From: Acidimicrobiia bacterium
Lineage (GTDB): Bacteria > Actinomycetota > Acidimicrobiia > Acidimicrobiales > Acidimicrobilacustridaceae
Assembly (NCBI GenBank): GCA_016462055.1
Contig: JAEMTX010000003.1
Location: 1 to 30,314, forward strand
Reading direction: 5' to 3'
DNA: 30,314 bases
Positions 15,634-22,632 of the stretch are shown here, one piece after another. The notes beneath the pieces were generated by a model, which was not told the DNA's origin, did no database searches, and saw nothing but the letters and a program-made list of their open reading frames with translations. Each line of letters opens with the position of its first letter. Within the stretch, counting starts at the first letter, position 1. A program made the position numbers and the translations under genes.

Positions 15634-17823
15634 ATGGAACGAAAACGGATCAAAGGCCCACATCTGGTTCTCGTCATCGGTCTCGCCTTCGCGATCGTGA
15701 CCGCCCTTTCGGGGATCGCATCAGCGGTGTTCCAGCAACACGACGATTCACCAGTCACACGCGAGGTCTTCGGAGGCATCCCGCCTTCGCTCAAGATCGC
15801 GTTCTACGTCATGGTGTCGATCCTGCTTGTCTACGGAGCAGTGCTCTTCGGCCAGCGCGTCAAGAACTGGACCCGCGGCAAGCCTGACGACCGTCGCACG
15901 ACCCGGAAGAACGTAAAGCGTCGCCTCAGCGATTTTCGCGCCGGTGTCTACATGCAGACCCTGCTGCGCGACCCCGCCGCCGGCATCATGCACTCGCTTA
16001 TCTATTTCTCATTCCTCGTGCTGCTTGCCGTCACCACAATCCTCGAGATCAATCACCAAATTCCCGAGTCGTGGAAATTCCTCAACGGCAACGTCTACAT
16101 GGCGTACTCGTTCATCGGTGATCTTGCGGGGCTTTGTCTCTTTGTTGGCGTGATGTGGGCGATTGTGCGCCGCTACATCCAGCGCCCGTATCGCATCCGC
16201 ATTAAGACCAAGCCGGAGCACGCCATCATCCTCGGCGTCTTCCTCGCCATCACGATTACCGGCTTCGGAACCGAAGTATGGCGCATTGCCGAAGCCGGAA
16301 TGCCCTCATTCGAGAAGTGGTCATTTGTTAGTTGGCCGATCGCCAACCTCATCAAGAACAACTCAAACCTTGCTGGCGGACATCAGGTTTGGTGGATCCT
16401 CCATGTCCTTTCGTTCTTCGCTTTCCTTGTCATCCTTCCGGTCACGATGCTTCGCCACATGTTCACTTCACCGCTGAACATGTACTTGAAAGATCGTGAG
16501 CGCCCCAAGGGTGCAATGAAGCCAATGCCGAACCTTTTGGAAACCGAACTCGAATCGTTCGGTGCCTCCACGATCGAAGACTTCACCTGGAAGCAATTGC
16601 TTGATCTCGATGCGTGCACCATGTGTGGTCGTTGCACATCAGTGTGTCCTGCGAATGCAACGGGCAAGTCACTTGACCCTCGCGAAATCGTTCTCAAGGC
16701 CGGCGAAGTCATGGCCGCTACGGGAACGCCACAGGTTTCGCCGCCACTCGGTGTTGTTGCCGAAATCACCGTCTCTGCCAATTCCCTTTTCGAGCGCGTC
16801 ACGCCCGAAGAGGTATGGGCCTGTACGTCGTGCAAGGCCTGCGACGAAATCTGCCCCGTCAATATTGAAATTCTCGACAAGATCCTCGACATGCGCCGTT
16901 ACCTGTCGCTCATGGAATCAAACTTCCCCACCGAACTCGGCAACGCGTATCGCTCGATGGAGAACACCGGCAACCCGTGGGGCATGAGCCAAGCCGATCG
17001 TGGCGATTGGGCCGAAAAGTTCGAAGGCATCGAAATTCTTGATGGTTCCAGCCCGCTTGAAGCCGAGTACCTCTACTGGGTCGGCTGTGCTGGTTCGTTC
17101 GATGACAAAAACAAGAAGGTCACCCAAGCCATGGCGCAGCTTCTGCAGCGCTCAGGTATTTCCTTCTCAATTCTTGGCCCATCGGAAATGTGCACGGGCG
17201 ATCCCGCTCGGCGCTCGGGCAACGAATACATCTTCCAGATGCTCGCAACGCAAAACATCGAAACGCTGAACGGCATGGGCGTGAAGAAAATCATCACGCA
17301 GTGCCCGCATTGCTTCAACACGCTTGCCAACGAATACCCACAAATGGGTGGCAACTATGAAGTCGTGCATCACAGCCAGTTCCTTGAGTTCCTGATCGAC
17401 AGCGGCAAGCTTGATCTGTCCAACGCGAAACTTGAAGAGCGCGTGGTGTACCACGACTCGTGTTACCTCGGTCGTCACAACGATGTGTACATGGCCCCGC
17501 GAAACGTCATCGGTTCACTCGGTGGTATTGAAATCGTTGAAGCCAGCCGTAACGGCACCCAGGGAATGTGCTGTGGTGCTGGTGGCGGTCGCATGTGGAT
17601 GGAAGAAAACACCGGCAAGCAGATCAACGTCGAACGTTCGCAAGAACTACTGCGAACCGGCGCAACAAAGATCGCGGTTGCGTGCCCGTTCTGCTACATC
17701 ATGATCGACGATGGCGTGAAGGCGCAGGGTATCGGAGAAGACCAAGTGAAGGTCGCCGATATTTCGATGCACATCCTTGATGCGATCGAACGCTCCGAGG
17801 CCGAAGCGGAAGCTACGAACTAA
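15634..17823 (+). CDS. Membrane-bound Fe-S oxidoreductase of the EtfD/FadF (HdrD-like) type
   Basis: Proteins of this family (EtfD in mycobacteria, FadF in bacilli) are thought to pass electrons from acyl-CoA dehydrogenases, via electron-transfer flavoprotein, to menaquinone. The 729-residue protein has an N-terminal NarI-like membrane domain (about 1-290, five to six helices), two [4Fe-4S] motifs (Cys328, 331, 334, 338 and Cys397, 400, 403, 407), and two CCG domains as in heterodisulfide reductase: Cys485, 520, 557, 560 and Cys610, 646, 647, 684, 687. In the first CCG domain the usual Cys-Cys-Gly reads MCTGD, so one Cys is replaced by Thr. Start ATG 15634 follows a -10 box at leaderless spacing; a TTG 12 nt upstream is the alternative. 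It ends directly against dcd. Confidence 0.87.
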   Translation: MERKRIKGPHLVLVIGLAFAIVTALSGIASAVFQQHDDSPVTREVFGGIPPSLKIAFYVMVSILLVYGAVLFGQRVKNWTRGKPDDRRTTRKNVKRRLSDFRAGVYMQTLLRDPAAGIMHSLIYFSFLVLLAVTTILEINHQIPESWKFLNGNVYMAYSFIGDLAGLCLFVGVMWAIVRRYIQRPYRIRIKTKPEHAIILGVFLAITITGFGTEVWRIAEAGMPSFEKWSFVSWPIANLIKNNSNLAGGHQVWWILHVLSFFAFLVILPVTMLRHMFTSPLNMYLKDRERPKGAMKPMPNLLETELESFGASTIEDFTWKQLLDLDACTMCGRCTSVCPANATGKSLDPREIVLKAGEVMAATGTPQVSPPLGVVAEITVSANSLFERVTPEEVWACTSCKACDEICPVNIEILDKILDMRRYLSLMESNFPTELGNAYRSMENTGNPWGMSQADRGDWAEKFEGIEILDGSSPLEAEYLYWVGCAGSFDDKNKKVTQAMAQLLQRSGISFSILGPSEMCTGDPARRSGNEYIFQMLATQNIETLNGMGVKKIITQCPHCFNTLANEYPQMGGNYEVVHHSQFLEFLIDSGKLDLSNAKLEERVVYHDSCYLGRHNDVYMAPRNVIGSLGGIEIVEASRNGTQGMCCGAGGGRMWMEENTGKQINVERSQELLRTGATKIAVACPFCYIMIDDGVKAQGIGEDQVKVADISMHILDAIERSEAEAEATN

Positions 17824-18387
17824 TCAGCGGAAGTTTTCCCAGTAGCGACTGGGGCGCGGGCCGATTTGGCCTTGATACTTCGAGCCAACTTCCGATGAGC
17901 CGTACGGGTTGTCCGCTGGCGTCGTCATGCGGATGAAGGAGATCTGCCCGATCTTCATTCCCGGATAGAGCGTGATCGGAAGACTGGCCACGTTCGAAAG
18001 TTCAAGCGTGAGCTGACCATCCCAACCGGCGTCAACGAAGCCAGCGGTGGAGTGAATCAGCAGACCGAGTCGACCAAGCGATGACTTACCTTCGAGACGC
18101 GCAACAAGATCGGCCGGAAGGCCAACGCGCTCGCTGGTTGACCCAAGAACGAATTCGCCTGGATGCAGCATGAAGGTGTCATCGGGACCGATCTCGACGA
18201 GCTCGGTGAGATCCTCGAGGTTCTGCTTCACATCAATGTGGCCCATCGTGTGATTCCGGAACACCCGGAAGAAACGATCGATATGGAGATCGACCGATGA
18301 GGGCTGGACACAGCTTGGGTCGTACGGCTCGATAACAATGCGGCCGGCTTCGACCTCTTCACGGATAGTGCGGTCAGAGAGGATCAC
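17824..18387 (-). CDS. dcd: dCTP deaminase, probably bifunctional dCTP deaminase/dUTPase
   Basis: Converts dCTP to dUTP and, in the bifunctional type, on to dUMP for thymidylate synthesis. The 187-residue protein shows VQPSSVDLHID, LHPGEFVLGST, the signature ARLEGKSSLGRLGL, IHSTAGFVDAGWDGQLTLELSN and PYGSSEVGSKYQGQ. It is closely similar along its length to the Mycobacterium tuberculosis enzyme as I know it, which has both activities; bifunctionality is inferred from that. The start codon is GTG. The stop (17824-17826) directly abuts the stop of the opposing Fe-S oxidoreductase gene with no spacer. It lies 22 nt downstream of the MFS gene but has its own -10 box. Confidence 0.95.
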   Translation of the reverse strand: MILSDRTIREEVEAGRIVIEPYDPSCVQPSSVDLHIDRFFRVFRNHTMGHIDVKQNLEDLTELVEIGPDDTFMLHPGEFVLGSTSERVGLPADLVARLEGKSSLGRLGLLIHSTAGFVDAGWDGQLTLELSNVASLPITLYPGMKIGQISFIRMTTPADNPYGSSEVGSKYQGQIGPRPSRYWENFR

Positions 18388-18395
18388 GGCTGCGC

Positions 18396-18401
18396 AGGTT
18401 A
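18396..18401 (-). promoter_or_regulatory. -10 box (TAACCT) of dcd
   Basis: On the minus strand TAACCT ends 8 nt before the GTG of dcd, between the MFS stop and dcd. It suggests a leaderless dcd transcript independent of the upstream gene. Confidence 0.4.
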
Positions 18402-18409
18402 GTCGTGGA

Positions 18410-20023
18410 TTACTCGGTCAGGAGATCTGCGACGTGCTCGCTGACGAATTCCTCTTCCTGCTCAGCAACGTCATCAATTCGGGCTCGGGCAGGGAGGAAG
18501 AACAGCACCATCACCACACCGATCGCAGTCGCAGCAGCAGCAGTGAGCACACCCCAATGCACGGCACTGACAAAGGCGGAATTGGCCTCGGCATTCACCA
18601 TGGCTGCTTGTTCAGAAAGACCCATTTCTTGCAATCTTGGAACGAGACCGTTCTTGATGGCTCCAATGCTGTTTTGCGCAGATTCGACGGCGGCTTGGGG
18701 GAGCGGAAGTCCGAGCCCAGAGAGAAAACCGCCTATCTGATTGCCATAGGTCGTGGCCAGCACCGAGCCAATGACGGCGACACCCAATGCGCCACCGACC
18801 TGACGAGTGGTGTCGTTCACTGCCGATCCGACGCCGGCTTTGAAAATTGGCAGCGATCCCATGACCGACTCGGTTGCCGGGGCCATGGTCAGACCCATAC
18901 CTGCTGACATCAGCATGAGACGCCAAAAAATATTCGAGTACGGCGTATCAACTTGAAGCCCAACCATGCTCAACAATCCGATCGTGACCAGACCAAGTCC
19001 ACAAGCAACGGTGATCTTGGACCCAAGGCGTTGAACAACTCTCGAGCTAAGCGGTGCGACCACCATCATCACCATTGCGAATGGAATCATTCGCACCCCA
19101 GTTTGAAGTGGCGAGTACCCAAGAACGAACTGGAAGTACTGCGTCAACAAGAACAACGATCCAAACATCGAGAAGAACACGAGTGTGATCGCACCAGCCG
19201 CGGCAGTGAATCTTGCTGTTTTGAAGAACGTCACATCAAGCATCGGGTGATCGCTCTTTGCTTCCCAAATTCCGAACGCTATGAGCAGCGCGATCCCCAC
19301 GCCGCCATAGCCAAGTGTCTTTGATGAGGTCCAGCCATTGTGAGGCGCCTCGATGATGGCGAAGAGCAACAGAGCGAGACCAACGATCGACAGGAGTGCA
19401 CCGATGGGGTCGAGGCGAGGAGCGGACGGATCTTTCGATGTGGGGATGAGAAAGACGCCCGCAATAAGGCCGATCACAACGATCGGAATGTTCACTAAGA
19501 AAACCGAGCCCCAATAGAAATGTTCAATAAGAAATCCACCAGTTAGAGGACCAAGCGCGCCCCCGAGCCCAGCGGTTCCGGCCCAAAAGCCGATTGCTTT
19601 TGACCGTTCTTCGGGTGGGAACACATTGGTGATGATCGACAACGTGGCCGGCATGATGAGCGCGCCACCAATACCCATGAACGCTCGCGTTGAAATTAAT
19701 TGGCCCGAAGTAGCAGCCATCGCTGACGCGATCGAACCGATACCAAAGAGAATGAAACCAATTTGCATTGCTCCGCGTCGACCGAACTTGTCACCAAGCG
19801 CGCCCGCGGTCAGCAACAGGCCGGCGAAGACCAACGTGTAGGAGTCAATGATCCATTGCAAATCACTTGACGATGCATTGAGGTCCTTCTGGATCGTCGG
19901 AATGGCAACGTTGAGAATTGAGTTGTCGAGGACGATGACGAGTAGACCAAAACAAAGGACTGCAAGGATCGCCCAGCGCTGGTCGTAGGCCTTTGCTTGA
20001 ACTCTTTGAGCGAGCGTCGACAT
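18410..20023 (-). CDS. MFS drug exporter, DHA2 (14-helix EmrB/QacA) family
   Basis: A proton-coupled multidrug efflux protein of the inner membrane. The 537-residue protein has about fourteen hydrophobic segments. Motif D1-type LDNSILNVAIPTIQKDL appears in helix 1, motif A as GALGDKFGRRGAMQ (about 75-88), and the antiporter motif C as GGALGPLTGGF (about 153-163). The C-terminal tail is acidic (DVAEQEEEFVSEHVADLLTE). The ATG follows GGAAGG 7 nt upstream. It lies 72 nt downstream of the SnoaL-like gene on the same strand and 22 nt upstream of dcd. The substrate is not predictable from sequence. Confidence 0.9.
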   Translation of the reverse strand: MSTLAQRVQAKAYDQRWAILAVLCFGLLVIVLDNSILNVAIPTIQKDLNASSSDLQWIIDSYTLVFAGLLLTAGALGDKFGRRGAMQIGFILFGIGSIASAMAATSGQLISTRAFMGIGGALIMPATLSIITNVFPPEERSKAIGFWAGTAGLGGALGPLTGGFLIEHFYWGSVFLVNIPIVVIGLIAGVFLIPTSKDPSAPRLDPIGALLSIVGLALLLFAIIEAPHNGWTSSKTLGYGGVGIALLIAFGIWEAKSDHPMLDVTFFKTARFTAAAGAITLVFFSMFGSLFLLTQYFQFVLGYSPLQTGVRMIPFAMVMMVVAPLSSRVVQRLGSKITVACGLGLVTIGLLSMVGLQVDTPYSNIFWRLMLMSAGMGLTMAPATESVMGSLPIFKAGVGSAVNDTTRQVGGALGVAVIGSVLATTYGNQIGGFLSGLGLPLPQAAVESAQNSIGAIKNGLVPRLQEMGLSEQAAMVNAEANSAFVSAVHWGVLTAAAATAIGVVMVLFFLPARARIDDVAEQEEEFVSEHVADLLTE

Positions 20024-20095
20024 GGCGCGACCTTCCGTCGGGAGCCGGAACGAAGGGTACCGGTCATGTTGTCGAGATCAGCGAATGACTGAAGT

Positions 20096-20554
20096 TCAGA
20101 CTTTCTTTGGTCCCTGAACAGGCATGCCCGGCATGTCCTTCATGTACGAACTTTCCTCGACGCGCTTTGAGATTCGCCAGCCATCGGCAGTGCGCACCAT
20201 TTCATCGACGTACCAAAGACCACAGGTGAAGACAACGAGTTCTTCGCCCGTCGGCATCACCATCGGGTTATGACAGATGGTCTTGACCTTGGCGGTATCC
20301 CCGTTGAGTTCGATACGACTTGTCGAGATCATGTGCTGGAACGAAGCGAACATCGGCATTGCCTCTTTGAGATAGGCGATGGTCTCGGTGGGATTGCCAA
20401 CGCTGCCGCCATAGACCGAGTAATCGATGATCGCATCAGCCGTGAAGACATTGGCAAGGTCGTCGAAGTCACGGTGATCGACGGCATAGCAATAGCGAAC
20501 GAGTAGGTCCTGAATCTCCATGCGGTCGGAAATCTCTTCAATGCTCAGCGTCAT
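20096..20554 (-). CDS. SnoaL-like / NTF2-fold protein
   Basis: A 152-residue protein of the NTF2-like cone fold, the group that includes polyketide cyclases and scytalone dehydratase-like enzymes. Visible are the N-terminal helix IEEISDRMEIQDLLVRYCYA, the DHRDFDDLANVFTADAIIDYS segment where family members place the catalytic Asp/His, and the late beta strands with RTADGWRISKR. The ATG at 20552-20554 has AAGGGGG 9 nt upstream; the longer open frame reaches into the crotonase gene and is rejected. It starts 32 nt after the crotonase stop, so the two are probably cotranscribed and may act on the same acyl or aromatic substrate. The precise reaction is unknown. Confidence 0.8.
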   Translation of the reverse strand: MTLSIEEISDRMEIQDLLVRYCYAVDHRDFDDLANVFTADAIIDYSVYGGSVGNPTETIAYLKEAMPMFASFQHMISTSRIELNGDTAKVKTICHNPMVMPTGEELVVFTCGLWYVDEMVRTADGWRISKRVEESSYMKDMPGMPVQGPKKV

Positions 20555-20586
20555 GATGGGCCCCCTTGTTGAACGAGAATTGGACC

Positions 20587-21384
20587 TTAGAACGATTCTT
20601 CGGGTGTCCACACAAAATTCGGTGACCGGCGCTCGGCAAAGGCGGCTACGCCCTCGGGCATGTCTGGGTTGTTGGCCAAGATCGGCGCCCAACGGTCGAT
20701 CATTGCCACCGAAACCGAACCATCCGCTGCCACCTCATTGACCATTTCCTTCGAGATCATTTGCGTGAGCGGTGAACGCTCATTGGCCAGCAGTGAAGAG
20801 AACGCTTCGAGACGTTTGTTCGCAGCCTCGGGTTCAGCAACTTCGTCGACGAGTCCGATACGAAGCGCGCGCTCAGCATCAATCAATTCTGCGGAGAACA
20901 ACAGATGTTTCGCGGCCGATGGACCAACCAATCGAACAGCGCGTTCCAGGGCGTAGGTCGGATACGCAATGCCAAGACGCGCTGGGGTGATGCCAAATTT
21001 CGCAGAGGTGTCAGCAAAGCGAAGATCGCACGCGCCAGCAATCTGCACACCACCGCCTACGCACGAACCAGTAATGAATGCGATGGTTGGACGCGGGAAG
21101 GCGGCGAGTGTTTCTTCTGCTTCACGATTCTGGGCTTGATACTCATCACTCATTCCGCTGCTGAATCCGCCAATGTCAGCCCCGGCGCAGAAATGTCCGC
21201 CGACTCCACGGACCACCAACACTCGAACCGAATGGTCACGAGCGAGTTCATGGCAGGAGTCGGCCAATGCCGTCCACATTTCAAACGACATCGCGTTGCG
21301 CTTGTCGGGGCGATTGAGCCAGATCGTGGCGACCGACTCGGCCCTTGTTACAACAATCGGTGCATCGCGTAGTGCGTCGCTCAT
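20587..21384 (-). CDS. Enoyl-CoA hydratase/isomerase (crotonase) family protein lacking both catalytic glutamates
   Basis: The 265-residue protein has the crotonase fold: WLNRPDKRNAMS, the oxyanion-hole segments HFCAGADIGGF (about 64-74) and GSCVGGGVQIAGACDLRFA (107-125), and FGITPARLGIAYP. The two glutamates used for water addition in true hydratases (in GGGxELA and QPExxLG) are here Gln114 and Pro134. It is therefore unlikely to be a normal hydratase and may be an isomerase, thioesterase or another crotonase activity. Starts at 21405 and 21384 are both possible; I chose the second, with TGGGAT upstream, at low certainty. It leads a likely unit with the SnoaL-like and MFS genes. Confidence 0.83.
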   Translation of the reverse strand: MSDALRDAPIVVTRAESVATIWLNRPDKRNAMSFEMWTALADSCHELARDHSVRVLVVRGVGGHFCAGADIGGFSSGMSDEYQAQNREAEETLAAFPRPTIAFITGSCVGGGVQIAGACDLRFADTSAKFGITPARLGIAYPTYALERAVRLVGPSAAKHLLFSAELIDAERALRIGLVDEVAEPEAANKRLEAFSSLLANERSPLTQMISKEMVNEVAADGSVSVAMIDRWAPILANNPDMPEGVAAFAERRSPNFVWTPEESF

Positions 21385-21490
21385 TGCATCCCAGCTTCCC
21401 GACATCGATGGTCGCGATGATCACCGAGCTTCAGTCGCAATGAATCTAGGACACGGGCTCCTCCGCTGGGTCGTATCGAAACCGACTGGC

Positions 21491-21496
21491 TAGAGT
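21491..21496 (+). promoter_or_regulatory. Possible -10 box of the tRNA-Gly gene
   Basis: TAGAGT lies 25 nt before the mature tRNA start and fits TAnnnT; the -35 region is not convincing. Confidence 0.3.
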
Positions 21497-21521
21497 CACT
21501 CTGTTCCTGTTCACAGAACAC

Positions 21522-21592
21522 GCGGGTGTAGTTCAGAGGCAGAACATCAGCTTCCCAAGCTGAGGACGCGAGTTCGATTCTCGTCACCCGCT
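21522..21592 (+). tRNA. tRNA-Gly, anticodon CCC
   Basis: A full cloverleaf can be drawn by hand. The acceptor arms GCGGGTG (21522-21528) and CACCCGC (21585-21591) pair perfectly. The D arm is GTTC/GAAC, and the anticodon stem is TCAGC/GCTGA with loop TTCCCAA, placing CCC at 21554-21556. The T arm is GCGAG/CTCGT with loop TTCGATT. The discriminator is T at 21592 and CCA is not encoded. The last 14 bases plus two flanking bases recur at 21652-21667. Confidence 0.95.
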
Positions 21593-21667
21593 CTCACGAA
21601 GTGACACACGGTCTCTCCAATCGGGAGGAGGCTCCGCAAGGAGCCGACGGCTCTCGTCACCCGCTCT
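21579..21667 (+). repeat. 16-bp direct repeat of the tRNA-Gly 3' end (att-like)
   Basis: TCTCGTCACCCGCTCT occurs at 21579-21594, covering the 3' end of the tRNA, and again at 21652-21667. The 57 bp between them hold a hairpin GGCTCC-GCAA-GGAGCC but no gene. A duplicated tRNA 3' end is what tRNA-targeted site-specific recombinases leave behind, so this may be a scar of an excised element or a minimal attachment site. Confidence 0.6.
21630..21645 (+). repeat. Short hairpin with GNRA loop downstream of tRNA-Gly
   Basis: GGCTCC and GGAGCC form a 6-bp stem closed by GCAA, between the two copies of the 16-bp repeat. It has no T-run, but could still stabilise or process the tRNA precursor end. Confidence 0.45.
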
Positions 21668-21704
21668 AACCCTCTCCCAGCCTGATGAGCATCTGCACCT
21701 ATCT

Positions 21705-21718
21705 TTGTTAGCGAACAA
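21705..21718. promoter_or_regulatory. TTGTT-AGCG-AACAA dyad before the lipoprotein gene
   Basis: A 5-bp inverted repeat, overlapping the end of a TATCTT box (21700-21705) and 27 nt upstream of the start codon at 21746. It is placed like an operator but matches no consensus I know. Confidence 0.3.
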
Positions 21719-21745
21719 CATCGTCCTCGTCACTAGGAGAAGGTT

Positions 21746-22219
21746 ATGAAGAACCGTTTCATCGTTGCTTCGATTGCAGCGGTGGGCATCGTCGGCATCG
21801 CGGTCGCCGGATGCAGCTCATCAAACAAGGACTCGTCCCCGACAACAACTGCCGCACCGACCACTACCGCCGCAAAAGCCACATCATCGACGGTTGGAAA
21901 CGTGCTTCCGCCAGTCATCATCACGCCGCAAATGGCGAACGCCAATGAAGGCGGCACTCAGCCGGTTCCCCCCATCAGGGTCGGTGACACCGTTGTGTTC
22001 AGCATGGGAACCATCACAAAAGGCGTCACTATCTCAATTGCTCCCAACACCAACCCGTCGGTCTTCGAAGTGACATCGAAGGGATCGAATGACGGCACGG
22101 TGTCAATGAACGCTGGTGGCAAAGCAATCGCCGCCGGTACGACCCAGGTGAGTCTCGGTGCAGGCGGCGCCGGCGTCGAAAACTTTCTTGGTACCTACAC
22201 CCTTGTCATCACCAAGTAA
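21746..22219 (+). CDS. Small secreted lipoprotein of unknown function
   Basis: The 157-residue protein begins with a signal peptide (MKNRF, then a hydrophobic stretch ASIAAVGIVGIAVAG) ending in a lipobox, VAGC, with Cys23 as the lipid-attached residue. A Ser/Thr/Ala-rich linker (about 24-50) leads to a compact beta-rich domain of about 100 residues. That domain contains RVGDTVVFSMG and TTQVSLGAGGAGVENFLGTYTLVITK (about 132-157), reminiscent of a small immunoglobulin-like or cupredoxin-like sandwich, though no copper ligands are evident. The ATG follows AGGAGAAGG, a strong ribosome-binding site. An intrinsic terminator follows. No specific family was recognised. Confidence 0.8.
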   Translation: MKNRFIVASIAAVGIVGIAVAGCSSSNKDSSPTTTAAPTTTAAKATSSTVGNVLPPVIITPQMANANEGGTQPVPPIRVGDTVVFSMGTITKGVTISIAPNTNPSVFEVTSKGSNDGTVSMNAGGKAIAAGTTQVSLGAGGAGVENFLGTYTLVITK

Positions 22220-22238
22220 TCAACACCACTCTCGCTGA

Positions 22239-22275
22239 AATGGTCCCGTCCTCCGGGGCGGCACCATTCGTTTTT
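22239..22275 (+). terminator. Intrinsic terminator of the lipoprotein gene
   Basis: AATGGT (22239-22244) pairs with ACCATT (22263-22268). The interior is GC-rich and pairs with small bulges, and TTTTT follows at 22271-22275. It separates the lipoprotein gene from the EthD-like gene. Confidence 0.7.
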
Positions 22276-22335
22276 GTGAACGTCGCCACCCCTTTCCGTG
22301 CTACAACACTCCGACCATCAAACGGGGAGAATCCA

Positions 22336-22620
22336 ATGATCCGACTGAGCGTGCTGTACCCGAAGACCGAGGGTGCATCCTTCGACCACGACTACTACCG
22401 CGACAGCCATGTGCCGCTCGCACTCAAGACATGGGGCCTTGCCTCAGCAGAGATCGACAAGGGCATCGACGGCCCCTACGAAGCGGCAGTGCACTTCACC
22501 TTCGACTCGATGGATGCCTTCGGTGCCGCCCTTGGCGCGCCTGGCACTGCCGATGTTCAGGCCGATGTTGTGAACTACACAACCATCGTGCCGGCAATGC
22601 AGATCAGCGAAATCGTTTGA
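22336..22620 (+). CDS. EthD-family dimeric alpha/beta-barrel protein
   Basis: A 94-residue protein starting MIRLSVLYPKTEGASFDHDYYRDSH, with HVPLALK after it: the arrangement of an N-terminal strand then FDxDYYxxxHxPL is the hallmark of EthD-like small ferredoxin-fold proteins. They form dimers and occur beside oxygenases and degradation enzymes; the biochemical role is generally unclear. The ATG at 22336 follows GGGGAGA, and the upstream in-frame sequence overlaps the terminator, so it is not part of the gene. It converges on the LLM oxidoreductase with a 12-nt gap. Confidence 0.85.
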   Translation: MIRLSVLYPKTEGASFDHDYYRDSHVPLALKTWGLASAEIDKGIDGPYEAAVHFTFDSMDAFGAALGAPGTADVQADVVNYTTIVPAMQISEIV

Positions 22621-22632
22621 CCAAGCCTGGTA

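Noticed and set aside
21595..21651. Second tRNA or small RNA gene after tRNA-Gly
   Set aside because: Only the 3' acceptor/T-arm part of a tRNA is repeated; no full cloverleaf can be formed, and the hairpin lacks a T-run.
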